A DNA stretch of 64,000 nt, from the NCBI RefSeq assembly GCF_000002425.4, contig NC_037255.1, positions 6,702,063-6,766,062 on the forward strand, given 5' to 3'. Of this stretch, positions 24,416 through 37,355 are shown piece after piece. The DNA comes from Physcomitrium patens. Its lineage: Eukaryota; Streptophyta; Bryopsida; Funariales; Funariaceae. A program made the position numbers and the translations under genes. The stretch's first letter is position 1. Each line of letters begins with the position of its first letter. The notes under the pieces are model-generated. The model saw only the letters and a program-made list of their open reading frames with translations. It searched no databases and was not told the DNA's origin.

Positions 24416-25382
24416 CTCACTTATTTCCATGTATCAATCGCATGATTCGCGCTCGGCCATTACTCGGGAATCGAAGTGCGTACATTTCATCAATCCACCT
24501 GAAGCGTCGAAGAGCGCGCATCCGCCCCTCGATAATGACCGTGGCGGAGGGGCGTTGCTCCGCCTAGGTACTGACAAAAATGGGGTTGATGACATTTTCC
24601 TCTCCAGCCTCGTCAAGAATGGTTGGGGGATAGATTTCTCATCTTGCCGCGAGACAGAAGCAACACCAACGTGCTCGAACGTTTTGGCAGGGAAAGCCGA
24701 GAAGCTGTCAGTAACTATTTCTAATCCTGTCTCAACGTCGAATCCTACCCAAAGAAGCGATAGAGTGAACCATGTCACCGCAGACGTTTCAGAGGCTAGC
24801 CAAGATATAAGCAGTAAGTCTTCAAGTCGCAGGGGTGGAGCGAGGCAATCGCATCAGCATTTCAGAGGTGGGCGGCAGCGCCCGTGGGGCAAATTTGCAG
24901 CTGAAATTCGTGATTCCACCAGACATGGGTCGCGGTTGTGGCTAGGAACGTTCGACACAGCTGAAGAAGCAGCACTGGCTTGCGACGACGCCGCTATCCA
25001 ACTCCGTGGATCGCGTGCACTTCTCAACTTCCCAGTGCGGGCTGCCAGTGGGCTTAATGTCCGGCTTCTCACCACAAGTAGACCAAAGGCATCAAAGCCA
25101 CCACCTCAATCTGCGTCAAGCGTCGAAACGCAACTTAAATTCAAAAGCAACAACTCAGGACGGCTCTGTGGAAAGAAGCGGCCACTCGATACCACTGAAA
25201 TGAAGGCCGAAGAAGACTTCGGTTCTGCTGGCAATCAAGCTTGCGCTTCACTCCCAACGAAGTTAACGGATTCTTCGTACCGTATTTTCTCTCCCCCACA
25301 GTCAAGACCTCACCAAACTCGCATTTGTCAAGACATGCCCCTATCTACTTGTTCAGCTGGCCTACCTCCTAATTCTCAATAA
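24375..25382 (+). CDS. AP2/ERF-domain transcription factor, ERF type
   Basis: The 335-codon frame from the ATG at 24375 holds one AP2/ERF DNA-binding domain at about residues 163-219 ([18 protein letters not shown], then [14 protein letters not shown], then [10 protein letters not shown]). A single AP2 domain with Ala and Asp at the two diagnostic positions of [10 protein letters not shown] puts it in the ERF rather than the DREB subfamily, so it is expected to bind GCC-box promoters in the nucleus. The domain is slightly unusual: YRGV is FRGG and the usual AYDRAA is ACDDAA. Basic residues just before it ([10 protein letters not shown]) could serve as a nuclear signal. The long N-terminal region and the Ser/Pro-rich C-terminus have no motif I recognise. 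An upstream exon starting at 24065 is possible. The subfamily call is firm; the exact regulatory role is unknown. Confidence 0.9.
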   Translation: MLGDLDACMLLDSNSLISMYQSHDSRSAITRESKCVHFINPPEASKSAHPPLDNDRGGGALLRLGTDKNGVDDIFLSSLVKNGWGIDFSSCRETEATPTCSNVLAGKAEKLSVTISNPVSTSNPTQRSDRVNHVTADVSEASQDISSKSSSRRGGARQSHQHFRGGRQRPWGKFAAEIRDSTRHGSRLWLGTFDTAEEAALACDDAAIQLRGSRALLNFPVRAASGLNVRLLTTSRPKASKPPPQSASSVETQLKFKSNNSGRLCGKKRPLDTTEMKAEEDFGSAGNQACASLPTKLTDSSYRIFSPPQSRPHQTRICQDMPLSTCSAGLPPNSQ

Positions 25383-27605
25383 TCCAGGTCCTTGCTATTC
25401 GATCTCGTAATCAGAGTAGGGATGGTTAAGAATATTTTATGTACTGTCTACACCATTCCAGGAAATCACCACCCTTTCTTGCACAAATAGTCTTCAGCGT
25501 TGAGAAGCGTCAGGTCCGTTGTACAAATTGGTTGGATTGTCATGCCGCGAATTGTGCATGCAGGGGAGGGCTGCCTATTCTTTCCTCTTGGGTTTTGGGT
25601 TGTTGACTGTCCATCAGCTTGTAGGAAAAGGCCTTCGAAAAAATAATACATGTTCATGTTTCCGAACAGTTATATGAGGCCTTGAAGTCCGTCTTGAGAG
25701 TTGGAATCCTAAACCACTTCTGTACTTCGTGGGAGTCTCTAATTATGAAGGGTATTTGGTTTAATGCCTTGGGGCAGCTGTAAGCGATGTGACTGAGCCA
25801 TCGTGTGCCCAGAACGACGCCTTTATGTCACATGACCTGGATTCTGCACTTGTTCATTATTTCAGTTAACTTGAATGCAAAACATTATTTTCTGTTACAA
25901 AGTCATCAGCCTCTGAAGATCTTTAATCCAGCTATTGATCGTTGTCCTTGAATTGTGCAGTTCTGTGGATATGTCTTCAAGAATGAACTGCTCAACTCCC
26001 TCAACGCTTTTGTTCAGTCGTTTTACAGTCGATCATAGCGATTTAACATGCCGAATATCAAGCATATAGTACATCTGGTTGATAAAATCTAGCACATCGG
26101 AAGAAACTATTCCATTTACAACCTTCCAAGTAGAGGCATTTCAAACTATTTCAGTTGTTTCACTTAAGGTCAGGATTCTGCAAGGACTTTTCATGGTCAG
26201 AGTTGCTATACCTTCAGCAAGATGTTACGTGTCCTACACATTCATGGAGTAGATTAGAAAATTTCTCAGTGTTGCATCGAATTTCATGAATAATGCAGAT
26301 CTTGTTATGACAGAAGTTTTATCCGATCAGCAGATACAAGCGATTGTAGAAGCATGTTTTCAGGCTTGCAGCGAATGTCGGTGGTAGGTTTCCGTGTTTG
26401 ACAATCCGTAGAACATTTCGTAAACATTTTTACACCGTGTCACATGCTCCTTTTCCCATTCCTTTGTTTTTTAATAAATGAGTTTCAAAACAAGCTCCAT
26501 TAATCCAAATCTAGCAACAATGCACCGAACTCTGTAGTTCGCATTTCATTTTCACTGCTGTATGCATTCATGTATGCAAGACAGTTTCATGTTCTTGCAT
26601 GATTCCGCAAATCTGAAAATTAAATACATTGTGTTCATTAACTTGATTACTAATAAACACGAGGCAAGGTTTGTGCATCCATAAAGATTTCCAGGTCAGT
26701 CATCATCGCCATGCTTGAACACCCATAAAAACTCTTTTCAGTGAGTAAATATGAGTTTAGAAACTTGTGACAGGAGAGTGTCCTTGCAAACCCTGAACTA
26801 CCAGATCGACCATGACGAACCATCTCTGATTATGGCAGGACAATTGCTTCTGCAGAAGCTCATCACCCAAATGACCATAACGTCTGACCGAAACCATCTT
26901 TTTTGCAGCTAGCTGCATCTGCGAAAACATTGATGGTTTACAAGAGAATGTTGAGTACATCTTAATAAATACGCTCGATATTTTCGCCGAATTTATTCAC
27001 ACTGGACCATGCGGCAAAGAGCCTGGAAAAGTTTTGCATTGAGGTGTTTGTCATAGCACTCATCGCAATCCAGTTCGGATCCGGAATGTTGCTTTCAACT
27101 GCACTAATAAGATATTACAACATCACCGCTCTCAGTGTGCCAGGTTTCTTTGAAGAGGGACAGTGTAGACTAATAACACTGCCTTTTTGAGCAAAGGCAC
27201 GCGCATTACTAACGACCCAGCTATGACGAAGCTACCAACATGCCACTCTGTGTAGGCGAGCATCGAATGATGAGGACACCAACAGTTCATTCTGTGTAAA
27301 CAAGTCTAGATCGACACCTTTAGAGTCAACACTTCACTCGTAGATTTTAACATAGGTTCTTACCAAGAATTTCAGGCATCAGTGGACTCCACGTGCGCCA
27401 TCCTCTCGATCCTCGTTTTGGCTGCAACCACAAATTTTAACTGCCACTTCTAAATCTTGATTCAGGACTTTTCAAAATTGCATCAATGCTCTGGAGAGTT
27501 TTGAAAATACTTGGATTCGTAATGAGAAACTAATGTTGAAGTGATCACGAACAGATATCGCAGAATTTGATCACATACCTTGTGAACTTCGGAACTAAGT
27601 GCAAT
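25383..27605. other. Intergenic between ERF and DUF688-like genes
   Basis: No gene recognised. The interval contains the 3' ends of both genes, which converge. Short open frames (25466-25657 and 26757-26960, both -) have no family features. Confidence 0.5.
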
Positions 27606-30099
27606 CTAGGCATGGTACAGATGTTTTGATTCTGGTGCTTTCACGCTTGTTTTGCGATCTCGGAGAATGAACCTCGACAACATCTTCCTCAGAGCTCGGC
27701 GCATTTTGACCTGTAAAACAGTCCAATTCAAAGTAAGCATTGCATTACTACAACGTGGTTTACAACAATTCACTTCTACAACAGAGCGCTGAACCTTAAC
27801 CATGTCAAATTCAGAATCCGACAATGCACACTGAATTGCGAAATCGGTAAGCAGGAACACATACGTATATTCCAACTCGCACGCGAGCTTTCATTCGACG
27901 CCGTCGACACATTTTTCTGGTCCTTCGGACTGAAGCCTCCCTCTCTAAGTCCTCGAAAAGAAGTTCATGAACTGGTGACAACCTCTCCGGTGGGGCAGAG
28001 CAAGACGGATATGGGTTCCTCAAATTCTCTCGTCGAAGTACTGTGGTGATTGAAACAGGGAGACAACTTGCTTCGACGTGGCTATAATCAGCCCTGGAGA
28101 TCGAGTGGAGACTCAAATCATTGCCCAGACGAGCAGAGAAGCCGGTATGTGCACCATGCTCATAGAGCTTTTCTCTGCTGGGCGAAAGTACCTCAGGGCT
28201 ACAATTCTTCCTTTGGCTGGAATGTGTTTTCGACTTCACCCATCGCTTTCCGTTCCTGCAGAACTTCCCAAACGCACTTATGCTACGTGGTTTATCTGCC
28301 TCCTGCCGGATGTCCGCGCTCAAGTACTTCCGCATAGAATCGAATTCTTGGTTGTAGGATAAGCTGTTGCAACGAGTATTCACATGGAGAGGAGAAGTGG
28401 GACTGGATTTGGGGCTCATAATCTCTTCACAGATCACATTTGGAGATATAGGTTTAAAAGAATCAAATGATAAGTAGGAAAGTGTCCTCGAATGAGATAA
28501 AGATGGGACTAACGGTCCAGAAACCAGAAAGGCTTCGTACTCTGATATTAGAGATGGATTAGACGATGGCAGACTGAGTCCATCATCCGGACCATATAAA
28601 ATGCTAGTTGGAGATTTAGGCTTAACATTGCCAGAATGATGGTCGACACATTCCTTTGGATTCCACGCTGCGCGAGAAGGTGACGGAATGTGAGGGACGC
28701 TTTGACATGGGACCGGTGAAGTTGCAGAACCTGAATCAACTCCCTGAGACTTCCCACAATCTTTTTCCCACTGGAACGGGATAGGTCCCAATGCCTTGGT
28801 GGGAGTACTGGTTACAGGTGAATCACATATTTCCGGAAACCTTGAAGTGACAGCTTCGGGAAAGTGCGAGGTCCCAGTTCGAGCTTGCAGTTCACTTGCT
28901 TGGACGGCATACTCATTGAGCATAGCCTCATCTCTGGAAGATAACCTCTCTACACCAGGAAATACCATTGAATGAGAACCTGCATTCGTACTAATCTCCT
29001 TCGTAGATCGTCTCGACAATGATCTTTCCACACCTGCAGCGATGGTTTGCGGTGCACTGATTTTGTCCTTCACATTGCACAATTTTATTACAGAAGCAGC
29101 CGTCGCCGACATTTCATTAGAAATTCCGGCTTCGACAACTTCCGGATCGCTTGACAAGATCTCCGTCTCAATAGGTAGTTGCACGCAAGATTCCCCGACA
29201 TTGCTCCCATTCTTTCGCAGTCTGTCCTCATGATATGTGGCCCTCCAGAGTGAGCGCTCCTCTTTGTCGTTGGATTGGATCTTTAGATTCAAACCCACCA
29301 TCCTTGGAGCAGATGAAGACTTGTCGGATTGACTCTCGCAACAGTCTTCACGGCGAAAAGGAGTAAGCTCTGAGTTGAGACTTGAGAGGGTCTCCATTTC
29401 GATGTTTCTATCAAATCCCTTACTGTGGCGTGATTTCGGCGAACTGAGCATGATCGTCTCATTGTCCTTCATGGATGAAGAGCTCATAATCTTGAAATCC
29501 CGCCATGGTGACCGCCCGCCCGCTTTCTTGCGCTCTACTGAAGAGCGGGGAGGGTCGACAAGCGTTGCAACTGCTTTGGGATGATTTGGCGAGATCCGTC
29601 CCCATGCATGAGATAGGCTCTCGATTTTCTTCACTGCATTCGAGACCGATCCTCGCCACGGTGACTGTGATTCCGCAGGTGGCTTCTGCCAAGCCAAGTT
29701 GGCCGACATCTTTTCCGACTGCTCCTCCCAAAGCGCAAGAACTTCACTGTCATCTGACCGGAAACTACAATCCACAAACCCGAAATTGGCCGTCACAAGA
29801 TCACTTCTCTTCTGCAAGGTCGACCACTTGGCATACTTGAGCTCCCCAGGCTCAACACCAGGGCGACATGTGCCATGTCTAAGGCAAGCTGGATTCCAGA
29901 CGCGCGCCTCATCAAACTTCAAGTCCATGGTATTCGAAACATAACAAGCATCTGCTGATACCACTTCTGTGTACGCATCACACAAATTCAAACTATAAGA
30001 ATCCCGCGAATCTTTACTGCCGCCGCAACCAGATGTCTCTAAACACATGTCCAAGGATGGAGTTGTTGGAGATGGCGCCTGAGCGAGGCGATCTTCCAT
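27606..30099 (-). CDS. DUF688-like plant protein, two exons
   Basis: Exon 1 is 30099-27865 and exon 2 is 27710-27606, joined across a 154-bp intron with donor GTATGT and acceptor TTTTACAG, both at codon boundaries. The product is 779 residues. The start is the ATG at 30099, the first in-frame Met after upstream stops. The protein is Ser/Pro/Glu-rich and mostly disordered in appearance. Around residue 438 it carries GPIPFQWEKDCGK, which matches the (I/V)PF-WE--PGK signature of plant DUF688 proteins, whose function is poorly known. Two SPWR motifs occur in the N-terminal third and a very basic stretch (RKMCRRRRMKARVRV) just before the splice site. The last exon adds a short basic tail (KMRRALRKMLSRF). 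The family call rests on the signature and overall style, so it is moderate; the gene itself is clear. Confidence 0.8.
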
Positions 30100-33000
30100 T
30101 GTGGGTATCAACTGTGTTGTTGAACTACGCCACTTACTCACGCATATCCACAACGCCCTGCACAAGCCGCTGAACTAAACACCACAAGCACCGAGAGAAA
30201 GAAACGAGGAATCGGAGACATGCATCAATCAAATGCGACTCCACATCTGCTTCCAGGGGGCATCGAGCCAGAACCTAAGATACTAAAGCGTATCGAATGC
30301 AGCTCAGTATACCCGAAGACCAATGATCACGTATCAAACGCAAAACGGGAATCACCTAAACCCCTTCTCAGTCACATTCACGTAAGCCCATGCTAGTACT
30401 GCCGTCAACGCTATCATCACAACATGAAACCTCTAATTCCTCGTTCCAACTTCTCATTACTAAATTGACCACCAAAAACACAACCCACACTAACCGATGG
30501 CTTAGTGAAACACATCATCCAGAGAGGAAGAGGTAGACAAAGCTCGAAAGAATCTCGGTGGCTGGGCAAAAAATAAAGTTTTAAAGTGCTGGGAAAGACA
30601 GGTGACGGTCTTCACTTCACTGTACTCTCTCTTCTTTTCTATCCTAGATTTCATAATTTCTCGGCCTCCTTTATGAAGAAGCCAGTCACCAAGCTCACAA
30701 GTAACTGTTCAAAGCCAACACTGCTCAACACATGCCCTACTCCTACAGAGCCATGAAAGACTTGTGTGCTCCGGCAACTTTCCCATCGTCCCTTGAATGC
30801 CTTCACTGTAACGCAAGCATTGAGCTTAACCGTCTTGGCAGGAAGGTTTTTCTTTTTGGCTGTATCTAGCATTGAAGTCGGAAGGCTGTAGTGGCATGCT
30901 CCTGAGCAGCTTCTTGTAAAGCATAAAACGGCTTTCCAAGCTCCTTATTCACACTCAGAAGTTGGATCATATCATATAAAATGTTATGACGACCCGGAAT
31001 AAAGGTGCCAAATTGGCATAATCATCCCCATCACGCACATTTTTTTTGGTTCTGTAGTCATAATCCCATGCATTAAATGGCACCATACTCTTAATTAAAA
31101 GGATGCCATTTCGGGATAGTTCCGCCTCCACCGCGCAGGGTACTTTTTTTTCTTTTTTTCAGGGTTTTCTTTTCGACTTACGTTTTCGTTTTAGATTCTG
31201 TGTTTCAATTTATTTATTTTTGTATTGTATTACAAGGAAGGAGAACTACTTACTGGCTAAAAGAATATCATCAGGCAGCAGAAATCATTACTGTAGATGG
31301 ACTAAGATATAACAATATCATTGCAGATACTGCGGAAATATAAAACGTTATTATCTGAATTTCATCTGTAGTTCTCTAAATTCTGATTTTTGCTAAACAT
31401 TTCCAAAAAATTGCAAAATTTAACATGCTGGTTGGAACATATTTGGAAAAATCACGAATAGAAACATTTCAAAAATTATCCTACCAAATATCAGGTAGAA
31501 CTTAGTCAATCAAGGAATTGACTGAAGTTAATAGTCACTCTTTATCGGTTAGGATTCAGTTTTTGTCAGTTAGAATTCAGCCAATCAGAGAATATTGACA
31601 ACAGACACAAGTGTTACATATATCTACATATATAATAGGCATTTTATGATTTATTTATCCGTCCATTTGGAACTTGACAAAAAAAGAAGAAAATCAACAT
31701 ACTGCACCACCACCCTCAGCATGAGCAGGGAGCTGTGTATTGCTGAGTGTAACAACCCTAATGGATTTGTGTGCATTGATGGGTATGGTTTCATCCATTT
31801 TACTGTGGTGTTTTCAACTGCTTGGAAGGGTTGAATGATAGTATAACCCTAAAAAGAGAGCGAGAGGGTGATGAGAGGAGGGGAAAGGGAAAAGCAGGAG
31901 AACCACTCATTTTGGGTCTGTGCTTTGTATGAACGCATTGAATTTTGCATTGAATTTTGCATTGAGATGGGTTAACCACAACTTGTTTGGATTCCCGTCC
32001 CCACCCAACCAATTGAGATAAATAAAGCCCCATTTCCCAATCTCATGGACCTAGATAATCACTCTTTCCACTTGAGGCTAGCAATTGGAATAAATTTTTT
32101 GTGATGTGTGAATCTGCATGCACATTGTACTCCAACAATTAAGACATAAATATGCTTTTGCATGGTTTAGTAACGGAGAAGTACCCAACTTAGAAGAAAA
32201 ATTTGAAGAAGGTAGTGTATTCACAATAAGCTCGTAAACTGTTGCTTAGACAAGTTTTGTGTGGTGGTGTTAATTAGGTCAGTCCAAGCACTTTCCATTC
32301 AATGGTGTTGGTCAAGATAGAAAATTTGATTCCTTTAACGAATCTATAAATAGCCCCAACAATCACAATAATGGGTGTTTGATTGGTGTTGTCTGCATAT
32401 GTAAAAACATGTGAAGCAGAGTGATTGAGAATGGTTCGGAAGGTGCGCTTTTTTTTAATTAAATAGATAAAACTGAACAACGACGTTAATTTGACTTTTG
32501 CGAATAGTAATGAAAAGTGTTCACGAGAGATCGCAGAAGAATCGACTCCAAAAAAATGAAGTTCTAAGTGATGGGAAGGACGAGCCGCTTTTACTATTCC
32601 AAAACCATCGACTAAATTCCAAGTTGCAAATGCGTGAAGCTCGAGAATAGCAAAGTCAATGTCCACCCCCATTGACTCCTCCTCCGACACTAAAACAAGG
32701 GGCTCCAAACGGAGCAACTTACTCAAAAGAGGATATATCACCACTGCCCATTTATCCTTTAGGACAAAGAGAGGAGCCGAAAGGGAGATCCCTCCAGCTG
32801 TGTAGCTAGCTGGATTTCACTCCCCACCTCGTTTCGCATTCAAGACTCTTTTCTGCATGAAATATTATTTTTTTAATTTTTTTTAATTTTTCGTGTGTTT
32901 TTTGTTTCCCTCCACGAGAATTGTCCGAAATATACGATCGTGTCCTGTGTACGGACTGGGAGTTGCAAGAAGGATTGATAGAGAGATCACGCACTGAACG

Positions 33001-33243
33001 AAGGGGTTTTACTTGAGTCTGGGTCCGTTTTTCTGCAGTGCCGTGCTGCGTGCGGCACTGTTCCATCCCTCCATCCCACCATTGGCAAGAAGACCAGAGG
33101 AGGCATCGTGAACGTGTGTGCGACGGAACGGATTCTCTGACTAGCGGCGTCGGTCTTTCCAATGCTCTGCAGTGTAGGTTAACAACTTTCCATCCTGCTC
33201 TGCCTTTCCTTCGTTTCCCGAAAGAAATCAGCGCCTGGGTGCT
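30100..33243. other. Upstream region of the DUF688-like gene; no further gene recognised
   Basis: Includes the promoter and leader of the minus-strand gene starting at 30099. Open frames at 30651-30872 (-), 32274-32744 (-) and 32806-33330 (-) were inspected and show no family features; the last encodes low-complexity Arg/Ser-rich sequence. Around 31920-31970 the string tgcattgaattt is repeated head to tail. Confidence 0.4.
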
Positions 33244-33522
33244 ATGACTGCCGCTGCTGCTGCTCGTCCTCGTCCTCGTCCTCCACCACTTCGCTTCTCT
33301 CACGTGAGGGGAGGCGTCCGTGTCGGCCACCTCTTATGCGCACCAAGCAGAGTGAGGAGCCTGCACCATGTCCATTTCGCCCCATCAGGTTGCAAACTTC
33401 GAGAATTTCCCGCAGAAAATGCCAGCATGATGGCTGCTAACTCCTCCTCTGTTGTTAGTGTGCACCTCTTCTATCTAATTCAAGGGCTTGAGAATGTTGG
33501 ATGTTCTAATTTAAGGGTTTGA
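33244..33522 (+). CDS. Possible orphan first exon with transit-peptide-like start
   Basis: The ATG at 33244 opens a frame whose first ~50 residues are rich in Ala, Arg, Pro and Ser with no acidic residue (MTAAAAARPRPRPPPLRF...), the composition of a plastid or mitochondrial targeting peptide. After about residue 60 the sequence loses that character. A donor (catcag|gttgca) at 33389 could end an exon, but no continuing exon was found downstream, where the DNA becomes AT-rich. It may be a gene fragment or a chance frame. Confidence 0.25.
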   Translation: MTAAAAARPRPRPPPLRFSHVRGGVRVGHLLCAPSRVRSLHHVHFAPSGCKLREFPAENASMMAANSSSVVSVHLFYLIQGLENVGCSNLRV

Positions 33523-35793
33523 GAATGTTGGATGTTGAGTTTGCAGTAATGAAATCCTTGAACTGCAAATCTATAGAGTACCCAAAAAAGAATTTGTTCA
33601 TTTGCCTCAATTTCTGAATACTATTATCAAAATAATCAACTGCTATCGTTGAAAATGTTTTTACCACTTCACTATTCCAAAACCCAAATTACTGGATGAG
33701 GTCCATTAATTTCTAAATTAATGTATAATCCAATTTTCAGAAAACACACGTTCAATTAAAAAGAAGCTCCAATGGGGAACACAACCCTTCCCGTATCAAA
33801 AGTGAGCCATATTGATTGATACCAGATGACAATTGCACAATTTAAAACATGCTGTACACTTTTCGTACAATATAAACATGATTAATATGTTGAAGTCCAA
33901 AGTTAGTTGATTAGTAAACAAAACAATAGTGCAACAACTTTACAACTCGGTTATTACAATGTCACCACCAATGTTACAAAAATGAATAAAATAATAAGTG
34001 GTCACCACACAAACACACATATCAGTATTTCTCTTCGACTTAATGTCAACATTAACCCAGCGAAACAATCTGTTCATTGTGCAGAAAGGCACGACTCAAA
34101 GCTCAACAAACATCATCAACGTGGAAGCTTAAACACCATCCCCTCCCTCCCTCTCCAACGTTCTGCACGGCAGCGCTCATGTCAACGGATGCGACGCGGT
34201 GATGAGTGCCGATAAGTGAGCACCGGAGACCACCCATGTAGTAGTACTGGGGTTAGCACGCACCACGAAATGGAGTCCACCACAGGGAAGCGGAATTCTT
34301 CACAATGGGGACGAAAAAAGCCAAATGCCATGCACATGAATTCCACCACCGTCACGTCTCGTCTCGTCTCGTCTCGTCTGCAGGATGCTTGTGTCATGAA
34401 CAATGCATTTCCACCTCCCCGATCGTCACAACCAGCCCTTCATCTGCCCTCCCTTCGTGCCATCCATTGGATTGTGCGAAGCTGACCTGCCTGAATTCCA
34501 AAACCCACCACAACCACGTCCATGTTGACTTGCGTGCTCGGGGCTGTCACAGATTCTCAAATCCTTTCACCGCCTGTAGCTGCGTTTCACTGAAGCCCCT
34601 GCACTCCTCGGTTCGTGGCAATCCAACACTCTCATCGTCGTGCGAAACTAGACCTCGTCTGTTTGTTTTTTTGAATATTTTTTTGTTTATTGTTTTTTTG
34701 TCAGTGTACAGGCGCGGCTCCCCTTAGATGCCTGCTTGGTCCCCCCTGGGAGCATCCGCCACGAGTTTTCTTCTCCGGTCTTGGGCGACCAGGAGTCAGT
34801 GGATGGGCTGCTCGCCTAGAAGCAATGGCAACAGTCAGAGCTGGACTTACATCCTCCCCCGCGAACTGTCATGGTTGCAGAATACTGACCACTAGCTCCA
34901 CACCACGCGGGCAACGAACCCTTCTGACTTGGTTGGGTGCCCCACCTCCAACACGAAATGATGATCTGCTGTGGATGCTCGAATGACGAGAGCAGAAATG
35001 CAGAAATGTGTGGGTTTTGCATCGCCAAGTTCTGCTTGGATTTTGGTTTGCTTGAGTCTGCTTTGGTACAGAATGCTCACTGTGACGACCCAACTTCGTT
35101 CATTCCTTATCCACTTTAGTTCCTAACTTTCGTCCCCCGCCCCCCCGCTCTACTTTGGTTCTATTTTTCACTTTTCAGGTGTTTATCCGAAAGTCTGATC
35201 GAGCCAAGGCATCTTCTTCATCGTCTTCTGGGGAGTTCCCCTAAGTTTCCATGGGTTACAATTCGAGGACAAGAATTTTCCATGATTCAAAGGATTAACA
35301 TGTCTGTTGAGGAGCCCCACGGTTTGACACAATCATCATTCAACCCCAGGGCACAACGTCAGCGGGACATGTGACGAGGAAAGCCTCGCAAATCCCACAG
35401 CACAGCAGCAGCAGCAGCAGATCCTCTTGCACAACACATGGCTTCATGCAGGCTCTCAGTTTCATTGATATGATTTACACATTGCTTAGAATGGGTGGAT
35501 GAATCATCCCACTGCTCCTACTGCGTTACACCTTGTGCTGAGTCCATAAATATCAAAAAATCCTTTCGGAGGTTTTGACTACTGACAGACACGTCTTAGG
35601 AAGTGCCACTTTCCACAAGGATCTTCAATGCTCCAGAATTTAAGAGGTCCGAGAATGGCATAAACTCGGCCTGCAGCTGCACGCGTTGTCGAGTTCAGAT
35701 GTGGTAGGAGAGGAATTGCTGAGCAACTCCTTTGTTGCTTTCGACTCCTCCATCCCCAACAACATCATGGGGGTGACGAATCCACCGCCTCTG
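33523..35793. other. Intergenic, no gene recognised
   Basis: An AT-rich part (33530-34050) is followed by a balanced, C-rich part. Several open frames (e.g. 34305-34727, 34690-34986, both +) lack recognisable motifs and overlap each other in different phases. It contains a (GTCTC)5 repeat at 34356-34380 and a short (CAG)n run near 35400-35420. Confidence 0.4.
34356..34380. repeat. (GTCTC)5 microsatellite
   Basis: Five uninterrupted copies of the 5-bp unit gtctc in a non-repetitive region. Confidence 0.95.
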
Positions 35794-37324
35794 TCAAGGG
35801 CTGCACAGGAGTTTCTTCACGAGGCTTCGAACGCCGTCAGCATCAACAGTCATTCCGACATCAATGAGGGGTACGCCAGTCCAGTGGTTCTTCCCCACCC
35901 AACTGCTAAGCATAGGCAAACACACATCCCGGAGTGAGGTTCCTCAGATGTTAACTTCAAACTCCAACGTTTGATTTGCACACATCACTGGAAGGACGAA
36001 TTGCGCTGGAGGGATAAATGCGCTTTTCATGACATCTTTAATTACATGAACAAGCTACGTTGGCAGCAAAGACAGGAGAGCCGAGTCAGAGTCACATAGG
36101 TTGTGCATATCGACGTACTTTTTCAGTCCCATATCAAGGAGAGTATAGCCCACGCAAAGCCCTTCAGTTTCAACTCGCACTGCTCCCTTTCTGTAAGTGA
36201 AAAGAGAGGGGTCGAGCAGTGCTGCCATACATGTAGGATCGTGTAAGAAGATTCCTGTAATATGAGTGAGAAATTAAGTTAGGTTCACATTTGTATCCAG
36301 CGTTTATCGGCAACTCGCTATTCACCTAAAAGCGAAGGATGGGAAGAGCATACAGTGAAGATTTGGGTAAAAATTTAAACACGAATTTCTCAGCATGGCA
36401 CCATGAACATGCTTCCAAGTATGGAGCTTCAAGATGCAAAAAACTAAAACACAAATTTAGGAAGGAAAGTGTTCTTTCGTGCTTAAGCGGAACAAAAGGA
36501 AGGCATACCGTCAAAATGATCAGACTCTAAATGAAAGTCGTGATAAAAACGACAACAATCGTAGATATATTTTCCGTATTTTCCGCCTGAATCTCTTATT
36601 TCACTCAAGTCTTGATCTGCAGGTGGCCACAGAAAATGAAATAAAACAAAACAGAGCTGCTTTGCGAACTAGATTCTCTAAAATTTGCAAAGCTGTCTGC
36701 CTCAAAAGCAAATGAAACGAGTAAAGCAAGACACCTAGCTGGACCAGAGGAGAGAGACAGCGAGTTTACCATTAAAAATCACCTGAGTGGTCAGGCTTAT
36801 GCCTATTACAAGAGTATCCATACCACTAGTAAACACAAGATCTGCAGCTTCCGGGTCACCAAATATCTGCCATCCAGCTACGTGTAAGCATCCAAGATGA
36901 CCAACATAAAGAATATTTCCATTGGCAGAGAGTATTAAGTTTTAAATAATTGATCCGCATAAATGGTGAAGACCTCACAGAGACCAAAAATCACACCAAT
37001 ATGTGTAATGGAGCTTAAACACCATTCAACCTACGGTTCTGGAATAAGGCTTATGTCATTCGAACTTACATTGGCCTCTGCAGCGGGATTCACATTTCCA
37101 CTTGCATTGAACGCACCCCCAAGGACAACCAATTGCCCAATGTTCTTGACAAAGTTTGGATCCTTTTGGATGGCCTGTAAAAGATACCCATGAGATCTTA
37201 GTGTTTGAAAAAGTGACGAGCTACAACCCGATCAACAAGCAGCTGTAACGAACTCTAAATCCCACGTTTTTAGAACACCAATAATCTCAAATGCAATGTC
37301 TTACATCTAAGAGCAAACGTGTAA

Positions 37325-37355
<31 letters not shown>

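Noticed and set aside
29459..29840. Open frames on both strands inside the DUF688-like gene
   Set aside because: Shadows of the long coding exon 30099-27865 in other phases.
32274..32744. 156-codon minus-strand open frame
   Set aside because: No recognisable motif and composition changes along its length; likely chance.
32806..33330. 174-codon minus-strand open frame
   Set aside because: Arg/Ser-rich low complexity, no family features, overlaps another frame on the opposite strand; no splice or start evidence.
34305..34727. 140-codon plus-strand open frame
   Set aside because: Begins across the (GTCTC)n repeat and has no motif; overlapping frames in other phases are equally open.
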